The notes below the pieces were generated by a model. It saw only the letters and a list, made by a program, of their open reading frames with translations. It had not been told where the DNA came from and made no database searches. Both the position numbers and the translations under genes were made by a program. This document shows, piece after piece, positions 1 to 8,760 of a stretch of 64,000 bases of DNA. Numbering within the stretch: the stretch's first letter is position 1; each line of letters starts with the position of its first letter. Source of the stretch: Cytophagaceae bacterium (lineage in GTDB: Bacteria; Bacteroidota; Bacteroidia; Cytophagales; Spirosomataceae); the NCBI GenBank assembly GCA_016722655.1, contig JADKIR010000004.1:620001-684000 (forward strand), given 5' to 3'.

Positions 1-1
1 A

Positions 2-2437
2 ATGAGGATATCTCTATTTGTTTTTCTGTTGGTTTTTGGGTTTCACTCAAATACCTGGTCTCAAAATACACGAACCATCAGTGGTTATATCAAAGAAAAA
101 GGCAGCAAAGAAGCTTTGATTGGAGTTACGGTAAGGTTGGAGAATTCTAACCGACATGCGGTTTCCAACACTTATGGTTTTTATTCAATTTCATTGCCGG
201 CAAATCAGGAATGTGTGATTGTTTTTTCAATGGTTGGTTACCAAGCCATTAGCCAAAAAATATTTCTTGACAAAAACCATGAATTAGATCTGGAATTAGA
301 ATCTAAAAATTTACTTGAAGAGTTGGTGGTTTCGGCCCGAAAACAAGAAAATAGAGTAAGCGAAACACCGCAAATGAGTAAAATCGATTTGCCGGTAAGT
401 CAGATCAGAAAAATACCAACTTTACTTGGTGAAAAAGACGTTTTGAAAGTTTTACAACTGATGCCCGGTGTGCAAAAAGGATCAGAAGGACAGAGTGGTC
501 TTTATGTACGAGGTGGCGGCCCTGATCAAAACCTGATTATTCTTGATGATGCCATAGTTTATAATGCCAACCACCTTTTTGGCTTTTTTTCAACTTTTAA
601 TGGTGATGCACTGAAAAGCGTTGAACTCACCAAAGGAGGGTTTCCGGCACGCTATGGCGGCAGGCTATCTTCAGTTATTGACTTAAATATGAAAGATGGC
701 AATAAGGAAAAATTTACGGGCGAAGGGGGTATAGGAATCATATCATCCAGACTTACATTGGAGGGGCCCATCAAAAAAAACAAAAGCAGTTTTTTGGTGT
801 CGGGCAGGAGAACGTATATTGATGTAATCAGCCAGCCGTTTATAAAAGCCCGTCAAAAAGGATTGAGCAATCAGGTCACAGGAGGATATTTTTTCTATGA
901 TTTAAACGCAAAAATAAATTATGAATTAGGTAGAAAAGACAAACTTTATCTGAGTAGCTATTTTGGAAATGATAATTTTGCTGCAAATATTTCAGACCCA
1001 ATAACCGACCTCGAAAACGGTATCAAATGGGGCAACCAAACTGCCACTTTCCGATGGAACCATCTTTTTAATCAAAAACTTTTTGCCAATACTTCATTGA
1101 TTTTCAGCAAATATGACTTCGGAATATTGTCAAAAAATACAACACAAAATATTGATACTGGTAATGAAAAAGTTTATGAACTAAACTATAGCTCCGGCAT
1201 AAGGGACTGGACGGTAAAATATGACCTGGATTATTTTATGAATCCACAGAATCAGATAAAATTTGGATTGCAAAGTATTTTCCATCGCTTCACACCTAGT
1301 GCAACTGTATTGAGCGACGAAAACATCAATTTATATTCCAACAAAATCGAAGAAATAGACGTTAATGAAACCGGTTTTTATGTAGAAGATATTGCCAGTA
1401 TTGGAAAAAAAATAAAAATTAATGGTGGACTGAGGCTCTCTTTATACACAGGAAAAGGAAAAACCTATACAAGACTTGAACCCAGGATTTCAGCATCATA
1501 TACCCTAAATTCTTCAACTTCAGTTAAGGGTTCTTATGCACTTATGAACCAATTTGTACACTTACTTTCCAATTCCAGTATCGGCTTACCAACCGACTTA
1601 TGGGTACCTACCACTGATAAAATACCTCCTCAGCAATCCATTCAGTATGCTGCAGGAATAGCCAAAGACCTTGACAAACAAGGCCTCACTCTCACTTTGG
1701 AAGGTTATTACAAAAAAATGAAAAATATCATCAGTTATAAAGAGGGGGCTAGTTTTTTGGTGATTGACAACCCTGAAAATCAAGCCGAGTTTGATTGGCA
1801 ATCCCAGGTTACTACAGGGCAAGGCTGGTCTTACGGTTTTGAGATTTTACTACAGAAAAAAATCGGAAAGTTTTCGGGTTGGACGGGTTATACCTGGTCA
1901 AAAACCGAATGGCAGTTTGATGAGCTCAACTTTGGAAATAAATTTTTTCCAAAATACGACCGGAGACACGACATTTCTATAGTTGGTATTTATGAATTAT
2001 CGAAAAAAATAACCTTGTCGGCTACCTGGGTTTATGGCACAGGAAATGCCCTAACAGTTCCTGTTTCTGAATATACTGTATTCTCGGAAAGAATGCCCCG
2101 AAATGCTGAAAATCAATTACCGGGATTTCCATATTTTGGATCCAACAGAGTCAATGAATACAGTGCCCGAAATGCCTTCAGAGCCGAAAATTACCATAGA
2201 TTAGATGCGGCAGTACAATTTCATAAAAAGAAAAAAAGACATGAAAGAACCTGGGAAATAGGGGTTTACAATGCATACAACCGCCGGAATCCATTTTTTT
2301 ATATAACAGGAAACAGTACCGAAAACAGCATTGCTATTAATGAGCAAAATCAGGATCAGGCTGAAGGGCAATTGGTCATGAAACGATATTCACTTTTTCC
2401 AATTGTACCATCGGTTTCTTACAGTTTTAAATTTTAG
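2..2437 (+). CDS. TonB-dependent outer-membrane receptor with carboxypeptidase-like N-terminal domain
   Basis: This 811-residue protein starts with an export signal (hydrophobic residues 4-14, likely cleavage after TWSQ near residue 21). Residues about 24-100 form a carboxypeptidase-regulatory-like beta-sandwich with the usual GVTV and GFYS blocks. A plug domain follows at about 105-235, with the motifs LYVRGGGPDQNLIILDD and GGFPARYGGRLSSVIDL. The rest alternates like a 22-strand barrel and ends in Phe (SYSFKF), the usual C-terminal signature of outer-membrane barrels. The family takes up large substrates with TonB energy; the substrate cannot be read from the sequence. It lies 4 bp before a DUF4249 lipoprotein, a common partnership in Bacteroidota, so the two are probably co-transcribed. 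The start at base 2 gives a complete signal peptide, although an upstream start outside the window cannot be excluded. Confidence 0.9.
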   Translation: MRISLFVFLLVFGFHSNTWSQNTRTISGYIKEKGSKEALIGVTVRLENSNRHAVSNTYGFYSISLPANQECVIVFSMVGYQAISQKIFLDKNHELDLELESKNLLEELVVSARKQENRVSETPQMSKIDLPVSQIRKIPTLLGEKDVLKVLQLMPGVQKGSEGQSGLYVRGGGPDQNLIILDDAIVYNANHLFGFFSTFNGDALKSVELTKGGFPARYGGRLSSVIDLNMKDGNKEKFTGEGGIGIISSRLTLEGPIKKNKSSFLVSGRRTYIDVISQPFIKARQKGLSNQVTGGYFFYDLNAKINYELGRKDKLYLSSYFGNDNFAANISDPITDLENGIKWGNQTATFRWNHLFNQKLFANTSLIFSKYDFGILSKNTTQNIDTGNEKVYELNYSSGIRDWTVKYDLDYFMNPQNQIKFGLQSIFHRFTPSATVLSDENINLYSNKIEEIDVNETGFYVEDIASIGKKIKINGGLRLSLYTGKGKTYTRLEPRISASYTLNSSTSVKGSYALMNQFVHLLSNSSIGLPTDLWVPTTDKIPPQQSIQYAAGIAKDLDKQGLTLTLEGYYKKMKNIISYKEGASFLVIDNPENQAEFDWQSQVTTGQGWSYGFEILLQKKIGKFSGWTGYTWSKTEWQFDELNFGNKFFPKYDRRHDISIVGIYELSKKITLSATWVYGTGNALTVPVSEYTVFSERMPRNAENQLPGFPYFGSNRVNEYSARNAFRAENYHRLDAAVQFHKKKKRHERTWEIGVYNAYNRRNPFFYITGNSTENSIAINEQNQDQAEGQLVMKRYSLFPIVPSVSYSFKF

Positions 2438-2441
2438 GATC

Positions 2442-3458
2442 ATGAACAGAACAAAAGATTCCCTTAAATACCTCCTGATATTTTTATCAGGCTTTCTGAT
2501 TTCATGCGAAACCATTTTGGAAGATATTCCCGGCGACCAGTTGTTAGATACAAAAGCTCAGATCGTGATAGCTTCATTTATTTCTCCACAGGATTCGGAA
2601 GTTATGGTAAAAGTAACCGAATCAAGTCCTTTATTTACAGATTACAAAAGATCCAATGCCGGTTTTGTCATAGACAATGGTGACACACTGGTAAGTGATG
2701 AAAGCAACGTCATTCCGGACGCAGAAGTAATGATTTCAAATGGTACGATAAATGCGAAACTCGAATTTGACAAAATATTCCAGGTATATAAAATTTCAAC
2801 CCGAAGCTTCCCGATTAGAAGTGGAATAACCTACAATTTACAGGTGAAATCAAAGGGCCGGGTTGCTGAAGCCAAATGTGTGGTCCCCTTGAGAAGGCCG
2901 TTAATTGCATCATTTGCCATTGATAGCGTGTATCAAAGTGGTTTTGGAATAAACCAGAAAGGTTTCAGGGTTCAATTCAGATTTTCTGATGTCCAGAATC
3001 AGGCAGATTTTTACAGAGTCAGGGCCTATCTGGAATACGAATATCTAAGGCCATTATTAAATGGAGAATCAGGCGTAATTTATGAACCTAGAATCGGTAG
3101 AACAGCGGCAAATTGGAATGGAAGATTTACCGATACTGACGCTTATATCGATGACGCTAATCGGGATGGATTTGTGCTGGAATCACCGGTAGGAATAATT
3201 TTTCCTCAAATCCCCGAACATCAGGTAAATTTTAACGGAACCGAATACAACACCAAATTATCGGAGAAAAGACCCAAAATAGTGATGGAAGTACTCAGTA
3301 TTGAAGAAAATTACCGTAAATACCACCTTTCTATTATTAAACATGAAAATACAGAAAACAATCCTTTTGCTGAGCCTTACCCTGTTTTCACCAATGTAAA
3401 AGGAGGGCTGGGTTGCTTTGGTGGTTCTAATCGAAGAATCCAAACGATACAATTATAG
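2442..3458 (+). CDS. DUF4249-type lipoprotein, partner of the upstream TonB receptor
   Basis: The chosen ATG at 2442 gives a 338-residue protein with a lipoprotein signal (LLIFLSGFLISC, lipid Cys at residue 22). An in-frame extension upstream would overlap the receptor gene and destroy the signal. The mature part has the DUF4249 layout: a domain opening with IVIASFISPQDSEV, an Ig-like segment with IRSGITYNLQVK, and a Cys-containing tail GGLGCFGG near the C-terminus, which is frequent in this family. These lipoproteins are typically encoded beside TonB receptors and probably sit on the outer membrane. The stop codon is one base from the stop of the convergent esterase gene. Confidence 0.8.
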   Translation: MNRTKDSLKYLLIFLSGFLISCETILEDIPGDQLLDTKAQIVIASFISPQDSEVMVKVTESSPLFTDYKRSNAGFVIDNGDTLVSDESNVIPDAEVMISNGTINAKLEFDKIFQVYKISTRSFPIRSGITYNLQVKSKGRVAEAKCVVPLRRPLIASFAIDSVYQSGFGINQKGFRVQFRFSDVQNQADFYRVRAYLEYEYLRPLLNGESGVIYEPRIGRTAANWNGRFTDTDAYIDDANRDGFVLESPVGIIFPQIPEHQVNFNGTEYNTKLSEKRPKIVMEVLSIEENYRKYHLSIIKHENTENNPFAEPYPVFTNVKGGLGCFGGSNRRIQTIQL

Positions 3459-3459
3459 A

Positions 3460-4821
3460 TTAATCCCAATATTTTCCGGCCCAGGCTATCCATGTGCTCC
3501 AGTTGGGGCCTGTGCTGTGCCCGCCGGCGTGTTGCCTGAATGCCAGTTCACCTCCAATCAAGGCTGCTCCCATTTTTGGAAATATTGAAGTTCCCAAATC
3601 CTTTTTTCCAAATAATTTATAGACTGGTCCTGCATGTACACCTCCCAGGAACATCCCTTTAGCATCAATCCAGTTGCCTTCAACTTGGGGAGACCCTGCA
3701 CTGATAAATACTGGCCTGGGAGCACAAATCGCTACTAACTCGTGGGCATCGACCGGTAAATCAGCCGTTGTTTTCTGGCTTGTATATTTTATAAAATTTC
3801 CACAAAACCAATGATATTCTGATGATGAAGCCAGATTCTCTACTTGTTCTCCAAAATTCCGTCTCAATATTTTTGCACCTCCTGCTCCACTTGAACCAAT
3901 GAATCCTAAAGAGATGCGAGGTTCAAAAGCCATCGTTACCAAAGCTGCTTTACCATATCTTGACAAACCCTCGATGGCAATTTTTGTAGCATCAATATCT
4001 TTGTCAGTTTCAAAATAATCCAAAGCTCTGCTAGCACCCCATGCCCATGCTCTCAAAGTACACCAATCGTCGGGTTTTCGATACAACCCTTTATTAGTTA
4101 ACCCAATAATTCCACTGGATAGGCCAGCACCATTATCAGCCTGAATGCTTGATGGTTCAAGAATTGCATATCCATACCCTCTGGAAATTAACTGTTCCTG
4201 CCAGGTGGGTTCACCAGCTCCTCCTAATCCCATTGGTTTAATAGGACCAGACGAAAATGGATTTTTAATAAAACCAAATTCTATAACCACAGGAACGGCA
4301 TTTTTCGCACCTAAAGGAGTAGCAACCAATAAATTTATCACTACATTTATTTTAGGATAGGCAGAATTATCAACAATTCCTTTTAATAATTTCTCTTTTA
4401 TCGGAAAATTGCCAATTACCGTATCCCGACTATATACCACCTGCCAATTTACTCCCGGAATATTTTCAGGTAATTTTCCATAAACCTCATTTTCAAAATC
4501 CATGACGATTTCAGGACGTCTTTGCTCATTCCATACTTTAACCGAGCTTACTTTTTTGCCATTTTTTAAAATTAAAGGGTCAGGTAAAATATAAGTATTC
4601 ACCTTGTTTTCGTCACTGTTGGCAGCATTGGGGTCTTTCGGATTTCCAGACGGCCCTCTTCTTATCTGACTCTTATCAATATTCAACTGGCTAAGCATCT
4701 GACTATAATCGGCTTCGGTTAGTTTGTTAATACTATCCCGCTGTGCCGGAGAAAGACCAAATTGGGCATAGGCAATTTGGCAAATAAAAATAATGGCAAT
4801 TAAGGAAATGAGTTTTTTCAT
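3460..4821 (-). CDS. CE15-type glucuronoyl esterase (exported)
   Basis: The protein has 453 residues with a Sec signal (cleavage near AYAQ, residue 20) and an alpha/beta-hydrolase fold. The nucleophile elbow is EGLSRYGK with Ser287, matching the CE15 signature GxSRxGK. The catalytic His is probably His431 or His435 in RQHAGGHS. CE15 enzymes cut the ester bond between 4-O-methyl-glucuronic acid on xylan and lignin alcohols. That role fits the GH115 and GH30 glucuronoxylan enzymes encoded further along the same strand. An alternative annotation is acetyl-xylan esterase-like hydrolase, but the SRYGK motif favours CE15. The gene is 179 bp downstream of the esterase/deacetylase fusion and probably belongs to the same transcript. 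Confidence 0.82.
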   Translation of the reverse strand: MKKLISLIAIIFICQIAYAQFGLSPAQRDSINKLTEADYSQMLSQLNIDKSQIRRGPSGNPKDPNAANSDENKVNTYILPDPLILKNGKKVSSVKVWNEQRRPEIVMDFENEVYGKLPENIPGVNWQVVYSRDTVIGNFPIKEKLLKGIVDNSAYPKINVVINLLVATPLGAKNAVPVVIEFGFIKNPFSSGPIKPMGLGGAGEPTWQEQLISRGYGYAILEPSSIQADNGAGLSSGIIGLTNKGLYRKPDDWCTLRAWAWGASRALDYFETDKDIDATKIAIEGLSRYGKAALVTMAFEPRISLGFIGSSGAGGAKILRRNFGEQVENLASSSEYHWFCGNFIKYTSQKTTADLPVDAHELVAICAPRPVFISAGSPQVEGNWIDAKGMFLGGVHAGPVYKLFGKKDLGTSIFPKMGAALIGGELAFRQHAGGHSTGPNWSTWIAWAGKYWD

Positions 4822-4884
4822 TTTTATTTTGGTTGAAAAATTTAATTCATTCTAAAATGTCGTTAGGTTTAGAAAATTTTTGCC

Positions 4885-4930
4885 TTTAAACCTCCCCCTA
4901 TATCCTTTTCCAGAGGGAGAGGGACTTAAA
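4885..4930. repeat. Candidate dispersed palindromic element
   Basis: In the spacer between the two esterase genes is a C-rich then G-rich block (cctcccccta ... gagggagaggg) flanked by AAA/TTAAAA. It forms an imperfect hairpin and stands out from the AT-rich surroundings. The look recalls small dispersed palindromes of Bacteroidota spacers; only one copy was noticed here, so this is a pattern judgement. Confidence 0.35.
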
Positions 4931-5000
4931 ATTGGTGCTCTGCTTAGTGACATTGTATTATTCTTGATAGTTTACCTACACTTTGACCAGGCAAACAGCA

Positions 5001-7658
5001 TCATTTCCTCAATGCATTTATATTTTCAGAGACATTAAACATAGTGTCCACATAAATATCTTTTTGATTTTCCTCCAAATAATGAATCAGCTGACTGTGA
5101 GCTTCTTTGCTTACATTAAGATTATGCTCTCCTCCTACTCCATGAAATAAAAACACCAATAATTTACCTTCTTTTTCGGCTTGTTTTACCAACTCGATCA
5201 TCTGTTCACCGGTTTGATCCACCATACTGTAGCAATCTATGTCCATCATTTTTTGATCCTGAAATGAATGCATTTCATGTCTCACAGACCGAGCAGCAAT
5301 GAATTCTTTACTCATCGTCTGAATAAACTCCCCTTCAGCAACTTTCTTATGTCCACATGTAAAAGCAAAGGTCCTTTTGTCTTTTCCGTCAATGGCTTTC
5401 AAATAAGCATTACACATTTTGATTTCGGCCTGAATCTGGCTCATCGTGTATTTACTCAAATCATACTCAGGTTTTACCCATGACATTCCCGGACCTGTAG
5501 CATCGCAAGGGTGATAAACTGTATGATTGCCTAATTCATGCCCATTTCCAGCTGCTCTTCGCCAGTCATTGATTCTTTTTTGAGAAGCTTCAGACGAAAC
5601 AGTCATATAAAAAGTACCTTTCAAACCCAGCGAATCCAAAGCAGGAATCACGTTGTCAAGGTGCACATTGAGGGCATCGTCATAAGTAAGTACCACTGCA
5701 CATTTTTTACCTTTCCAAGGCTTTTTCTCATCCAAATCCTGGCCATCGGTTCGGAAAGGCGAGGCAGGCAAGCCGGCAGAATTGTAAAAATTAACATCGG
5801 TAGGATTATCTTGCCAGGCATAACGCACATATTTTGGTCGAATGACTTTATCACTCTGCAACTCTATTTTATTAAAATCAACTATCCTGGCTTTTGCCCA
5901 ATGAAATTTTTTGTCAGAACCTGCCACCGAAAACCATCTAAGCTCTTCTCCGTCTTTTGAATGAATGGATTCAGACAAATGGTCGAAAGTCAAAACCATC
6001 TTTTTGTCTATAACCTCATTAGATACCAATCTTGGACCAGAATACTCAGTTTGTTTTTCTTCATAAATCACATTCATTGCTGCCAAAGCCAGCCTTTCAC
6101 CTACATCTTTCTTATTGTCAGGGTGTATGTCATTCCATTCACCGAGGTCAATACCCACAGCCATGGCAGTATTGGGTACTTCAGTGGCTTTCAGTTGAGC
6201 CTCCCTCAGCTCGGCCCATTGACTTTCAGAAGGAAGATAACTGGCATCCATAAAGTTGGGCAACTGCACAAATAGGAAAGGCAATTCCCCTTGATTCCAT
6301 TGTTTTCTCCAATCCAAAATCTGTGCTTTCTGTAAATCGGTATAAATTTGTGGTCTGCCGGCATTGCTTTCGCCCTGATACCACAAAAATCCTTTTATGC
6401 CGTAAGGTGTCACAGGTGCTGCCATGGCATTGTAAAGTGTTGCCGGCTGGTTCTGAGCTGAAAAACCCGGGAAGAAACCACCCATCGGAGCAAATGCTTC
6501 TCCTACTTTATATTGCCAGGTTCCTTTCAGGTCCAAAGTATCGTTTCCGGCAATAAGAGAATAAGGTTTGTCGGGCACAAAGCCTCCTTTTCCGCCATTA
6601 TTGGTAACTTTTACCACAAATATATTTTTGCCGGCTTTCAACAAGCCATCAGGCAAAGGATACCTGCGTTGCGGATACATGTAGGTGGTTTGACCCACCT
6701 GCTTCCCATTGATATACAGCATGTCAGCATCCACGATTCTTCCCAGAAAAACCTTCGCGGGTTTACTAACGAATGATGCCGGCACTTCCACTTCTTTTCG
6801 GTACCAAACCACTCCGTTGAGGTCTTTTATGCCCTGATCTTCCCAATAGCCGGGAACGGTGATGGGTAGCCAGCCTTTGGGTTGATAATTTATTTCAAAC
6901 CATTTGGGAGTTTCTGAAAGGCCTTTGTCTTCTGATTTAAACTGTGGTCTCGGGAATCTTGAAAATCTGTTTACAAAAGCCGTGTCTTTGTTTTTTTGGA
7001 TTGTAGCATAAATACTCTCAAAATCCTTAAGGCCATCTTCGCTGGTCCAGGCCTCTATGGGTGTTCCTCCAACGCTTGCATTGATAAGACCAACAGGAAT
7101 TTTGTATTTATCATAAATCTTTTTTGCAAAAAAATAGGCCACAGCTGAAAACTGACGCACATTTTCAGGGTTGGTAACTTTCCATGAAGCGTTAGGAATG
7201 TCATCTTTGGGACCGGAAAGATGGGTCATGGTCGGGATCCAGAAATGCCGGATATCTGGATTATTGGCCTCAGCGATGTCTTTTGCATACAGCACATGGT
7301 GCAGCTCCATCTGATGTACCATATTGCTCTGACCAGAGCAAAAATACACATCCCCAAAGGCTACATTTTTGATTCTGATTTCATTTTTTCCTTTCAAAAC
7401 TATTTCCTGACCGGTAGCCGCTGATTGTGCCGGGAGTACAATTTCCCATTTCCCTTCAGGAGTGGCTGTCGTTTTGATTGTCTTTTTGTTATGCGTAAGC
7501 GAAATCTTCTCTTTAGGTGAGGCCCAACCCCACACTTTTACAGGTTTATCCCGCTGCAATACCATATTGTCAGATATTAAGCTTGGAACCCGGATTTGGG
7601 AGAAGGATTTATCAAAAACAATTAATGCGAATACGAAAACAAGCAGATGTTTTTTCAT
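5001..7658 (-). CDS. Two-domain carbohydrate deacylase: SASA-type esterase fused to NodB-type polysaccharide deacetylase
   Basis: This 885-residue exported protein (signal ends near KSFSQ, residue 21) carries two deacylating domains. The N-terminal half is a sialate-O-acetylesterase-like SGNH hydrolase: block I is FCSGQSNM with Ser111, and the Asp/His block is WNDIHPDN near residue 515. A beta-sandwich of about 110 residues is inserted between them (WYRKEVEVPASF, GKNIFVVKVTN). The C-terminal quarter is a NodB fold with motif 1 TYDDA and motif 2 HELGNHTVYH (metal-binding H-x3-H). In a xylan locus the first domain most plausibly removes O-acetyl groups from xylan. The NodB domain may act on another acetylated position; this division of labour is inferred. 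Most relatives carry only one of the two domains. Confidence 0.83.
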   Translation of the reverse strand: MKKHLLVFVFALIVFDKSFSQIRVPSLISDNMVLQRDKPVKVWGWASPKEKISLTHNKKTIKTTATPEGKWEIVLPAQSAATGQEIVLKGKNEIRIKNVAFGDVYFCSGQSNMVHQMELHHVLYAKDIAEANNPDIRHFWIPTMTHLSGPKDDIPNASWKVTNPENVRQFSAVAYFFAKKIYDKYKIPVGLINASVGGTPIEAWTSEDGLKDFESIYATIQKNKDTAFVNRFSRFPRPQFKSEDKGLSETPKWFEINYQPKGWLPITVPGYWEDQGIKDLNGVVWYRKEVEVPASFVSKPAKVFLGRIVDADMLYINGKQVGQTTYMYPQRRYPLPDGLLKAGKNIFVVKVTNNGGKGGFVPDKPYSLIAGNDTLDLKGTWQYKVGEAFAPMGGFFPGFSAQNQPATLYNAMAAPVTPYGIKGFLWYQGESNAGRPQIYTDLQKAQILDWRKQWNQGELPFLFVQLPNFMDASYLPSESQWAELREAQLKATEVPNTAMAVGIDLGEWNDIHPDNKKDVGERLALAAMNVIYEEKQTEYSGPRLVSNEVIDKKMVLTFDHLSESIHSKDGEELRWFSVAGSDKKFHWAKARIVDFNKIELQSDKVIRPKYVRYAWQDNPTDVNFYNSAGLPASPFRTDGQDLDEKKPWKGKKCAVVLTYDDALNVHLDNVIPALDSLGLKGTFYMTVSSEASQKRINDWRRAAGNGHELGNHTVYHPCDATGPGMSWVKPEYDLSKYTMSQIQAEIKMCNAYLKAIDGKDKRTFAFTCGHKKVAEGEFIQTMSKEFIAARSVRHEMHSFQDQKMMDIDCYSMVDQTGEQMIELVKQAEKEGKLLVFLFHGVGGEHNLNVSKEAHSQLIHYLEENQKDIYVDTMFNVSENINALRK

Positions 7659-7923
7659 TTTTTATAGTTGAATAATTTGGTGTGAATTTCGTAAAAAGAA
7701 GTGACAAATTCGATTTCTATTTTTAATAAAATTTGGGCAATAATTTGGCAAATACTCATTTTGTATCTTTTTGACGTCTTCAGTTCAATAGAGTTGATAG
7801 TTTAAATAATAACACAACTCAATTTATTCAATTTTTTTTTATTTTTCAGAGAAACATCTTAAAGTTTTTTTTTTCGAAAAAAAATACTATATTTAACCAC
7901 AATTCCCGTTGATAAGCTCATTT

Positions 7924-8760
7924 ATGATCGATTGTCCAACTTGCAAATACGAAAATTCATTAGTTGTTCAAAACTGTGTTTCTTGTGGTACTTTTTTAGG
8001 ATATCCTAACGTTAATGATGCTAAAAGACCAGAAGAATTTGATTCGTTGCGTAGTCGTTATGATGAAGTCTCTCTGAAAATAACATCAGATGCTCATAAA
8101 AACAAAATTAAAGACTTTGAAGATGCCATAAAAACAGATGCAAGAGCGGTAGTAAATATAGATTTAGATTATCTCGAAACTTTTATTGTTACAAAAAATA
8201 ATCTATATAGTTCTTATGGACGTGCTACAGCAGGCGAAACAAGAGCTTATGCTAAATCTGAATTTGATAAACAAAGAAACGGAGTGGAAGGCTTTCTTTT
8301 TGGGAGTTATGCAGACAATATTCGCTATGCAACACTTTCTCTTGACAAATCTGGCTTAAAATCTTATGCTGATTATTCGCTGTCTTTGAAAGATATTGCC
8401 ATAGCTCAACGTGCAACAGTGTTAGAAGAAAACTCGTATATTATTGTACAAAAATATTTTGATAAAATACCCAACGGTTATAAAGCAACATGGCAAAACA
8501 AACACTTATTGGCTGTTGTGAAGTGTGCCGGAGAAATAATCAAGAAAAATAAAACTACCTTTGCGGAAATTTTGTTGAAAAGCACTGGCGATAGGAAAAC
8601 CGATGATTTTATAGAAGTACATATTTTTGGGCCTTTCAACAAAGAATCTGTTGAGTCGGTAAAAGGTTCATCTATTCTAACTGAATCTTTGGACAAATTA
8701 AAATTAGCAAAAATAAAAAACCATCTTACCTCTTTGGGTATTGATTGGATAGAACAATAA
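7924..8760 (+). CDS. Protein of unknown function with N-terminal zinc ribbon; first gene of a two-gene module
   Basis: The ATG at 7924 gives 278 residues; a TTG 15 bp upstream would only add five residues before the zinc ribbon. The N-terminus has CPTC and CVSC pairs (Cys4, Cys7, Cys18, Cys21), a classic zinc ribbon. The rest is mixed alpha/beta with no signal peptide or membrane segment, so it should be cytoplasmic. The central part includes ATAGETRAYAKSEF and LFGSYADNIRYATLSLD, and the C-terminus DDFIEVHIFGPFN. I do not recognise a family. The stop overlaps the start of the next gene (TAATG, sharing one A), which indicates translational coupling. The pair lies on the opposite strand within a xylan-degradation locus and does not obviously take part in it. 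Confidence 0.75.
   Translation: MIDCPTCKYENSLVVQNCVSCGTFLGYPNVNDAKRPEEFDSLRSRYDEVSLKITSDAHKNKIKDFEDAIKTDARAVVNIDLDYLETFIVTKNNLYSSYGRATAGETRAYAKSEFDKQRNGVEGFLFGSYADNIRYATLSLDKSGLKSYADYSLSLKDIAIAQRATVLEENSYIIVQKYFDKIPNGYKATWQNKHLLAVVKCAGEIIKKNKTTFAEILLKSTGDRKTDDFIEVHIFGPFNKESVESVKGSSILTESLDKLKLAKIKNHLTSLGIDWIEQ

Noticed and set aside
5268..6776. Several plus-strand frames of 70-140 codons opposite the esterase/deacetylase gene
   Set aside because: They are shadows of a clearly coding minus-strand gene and lack protein-like composition.
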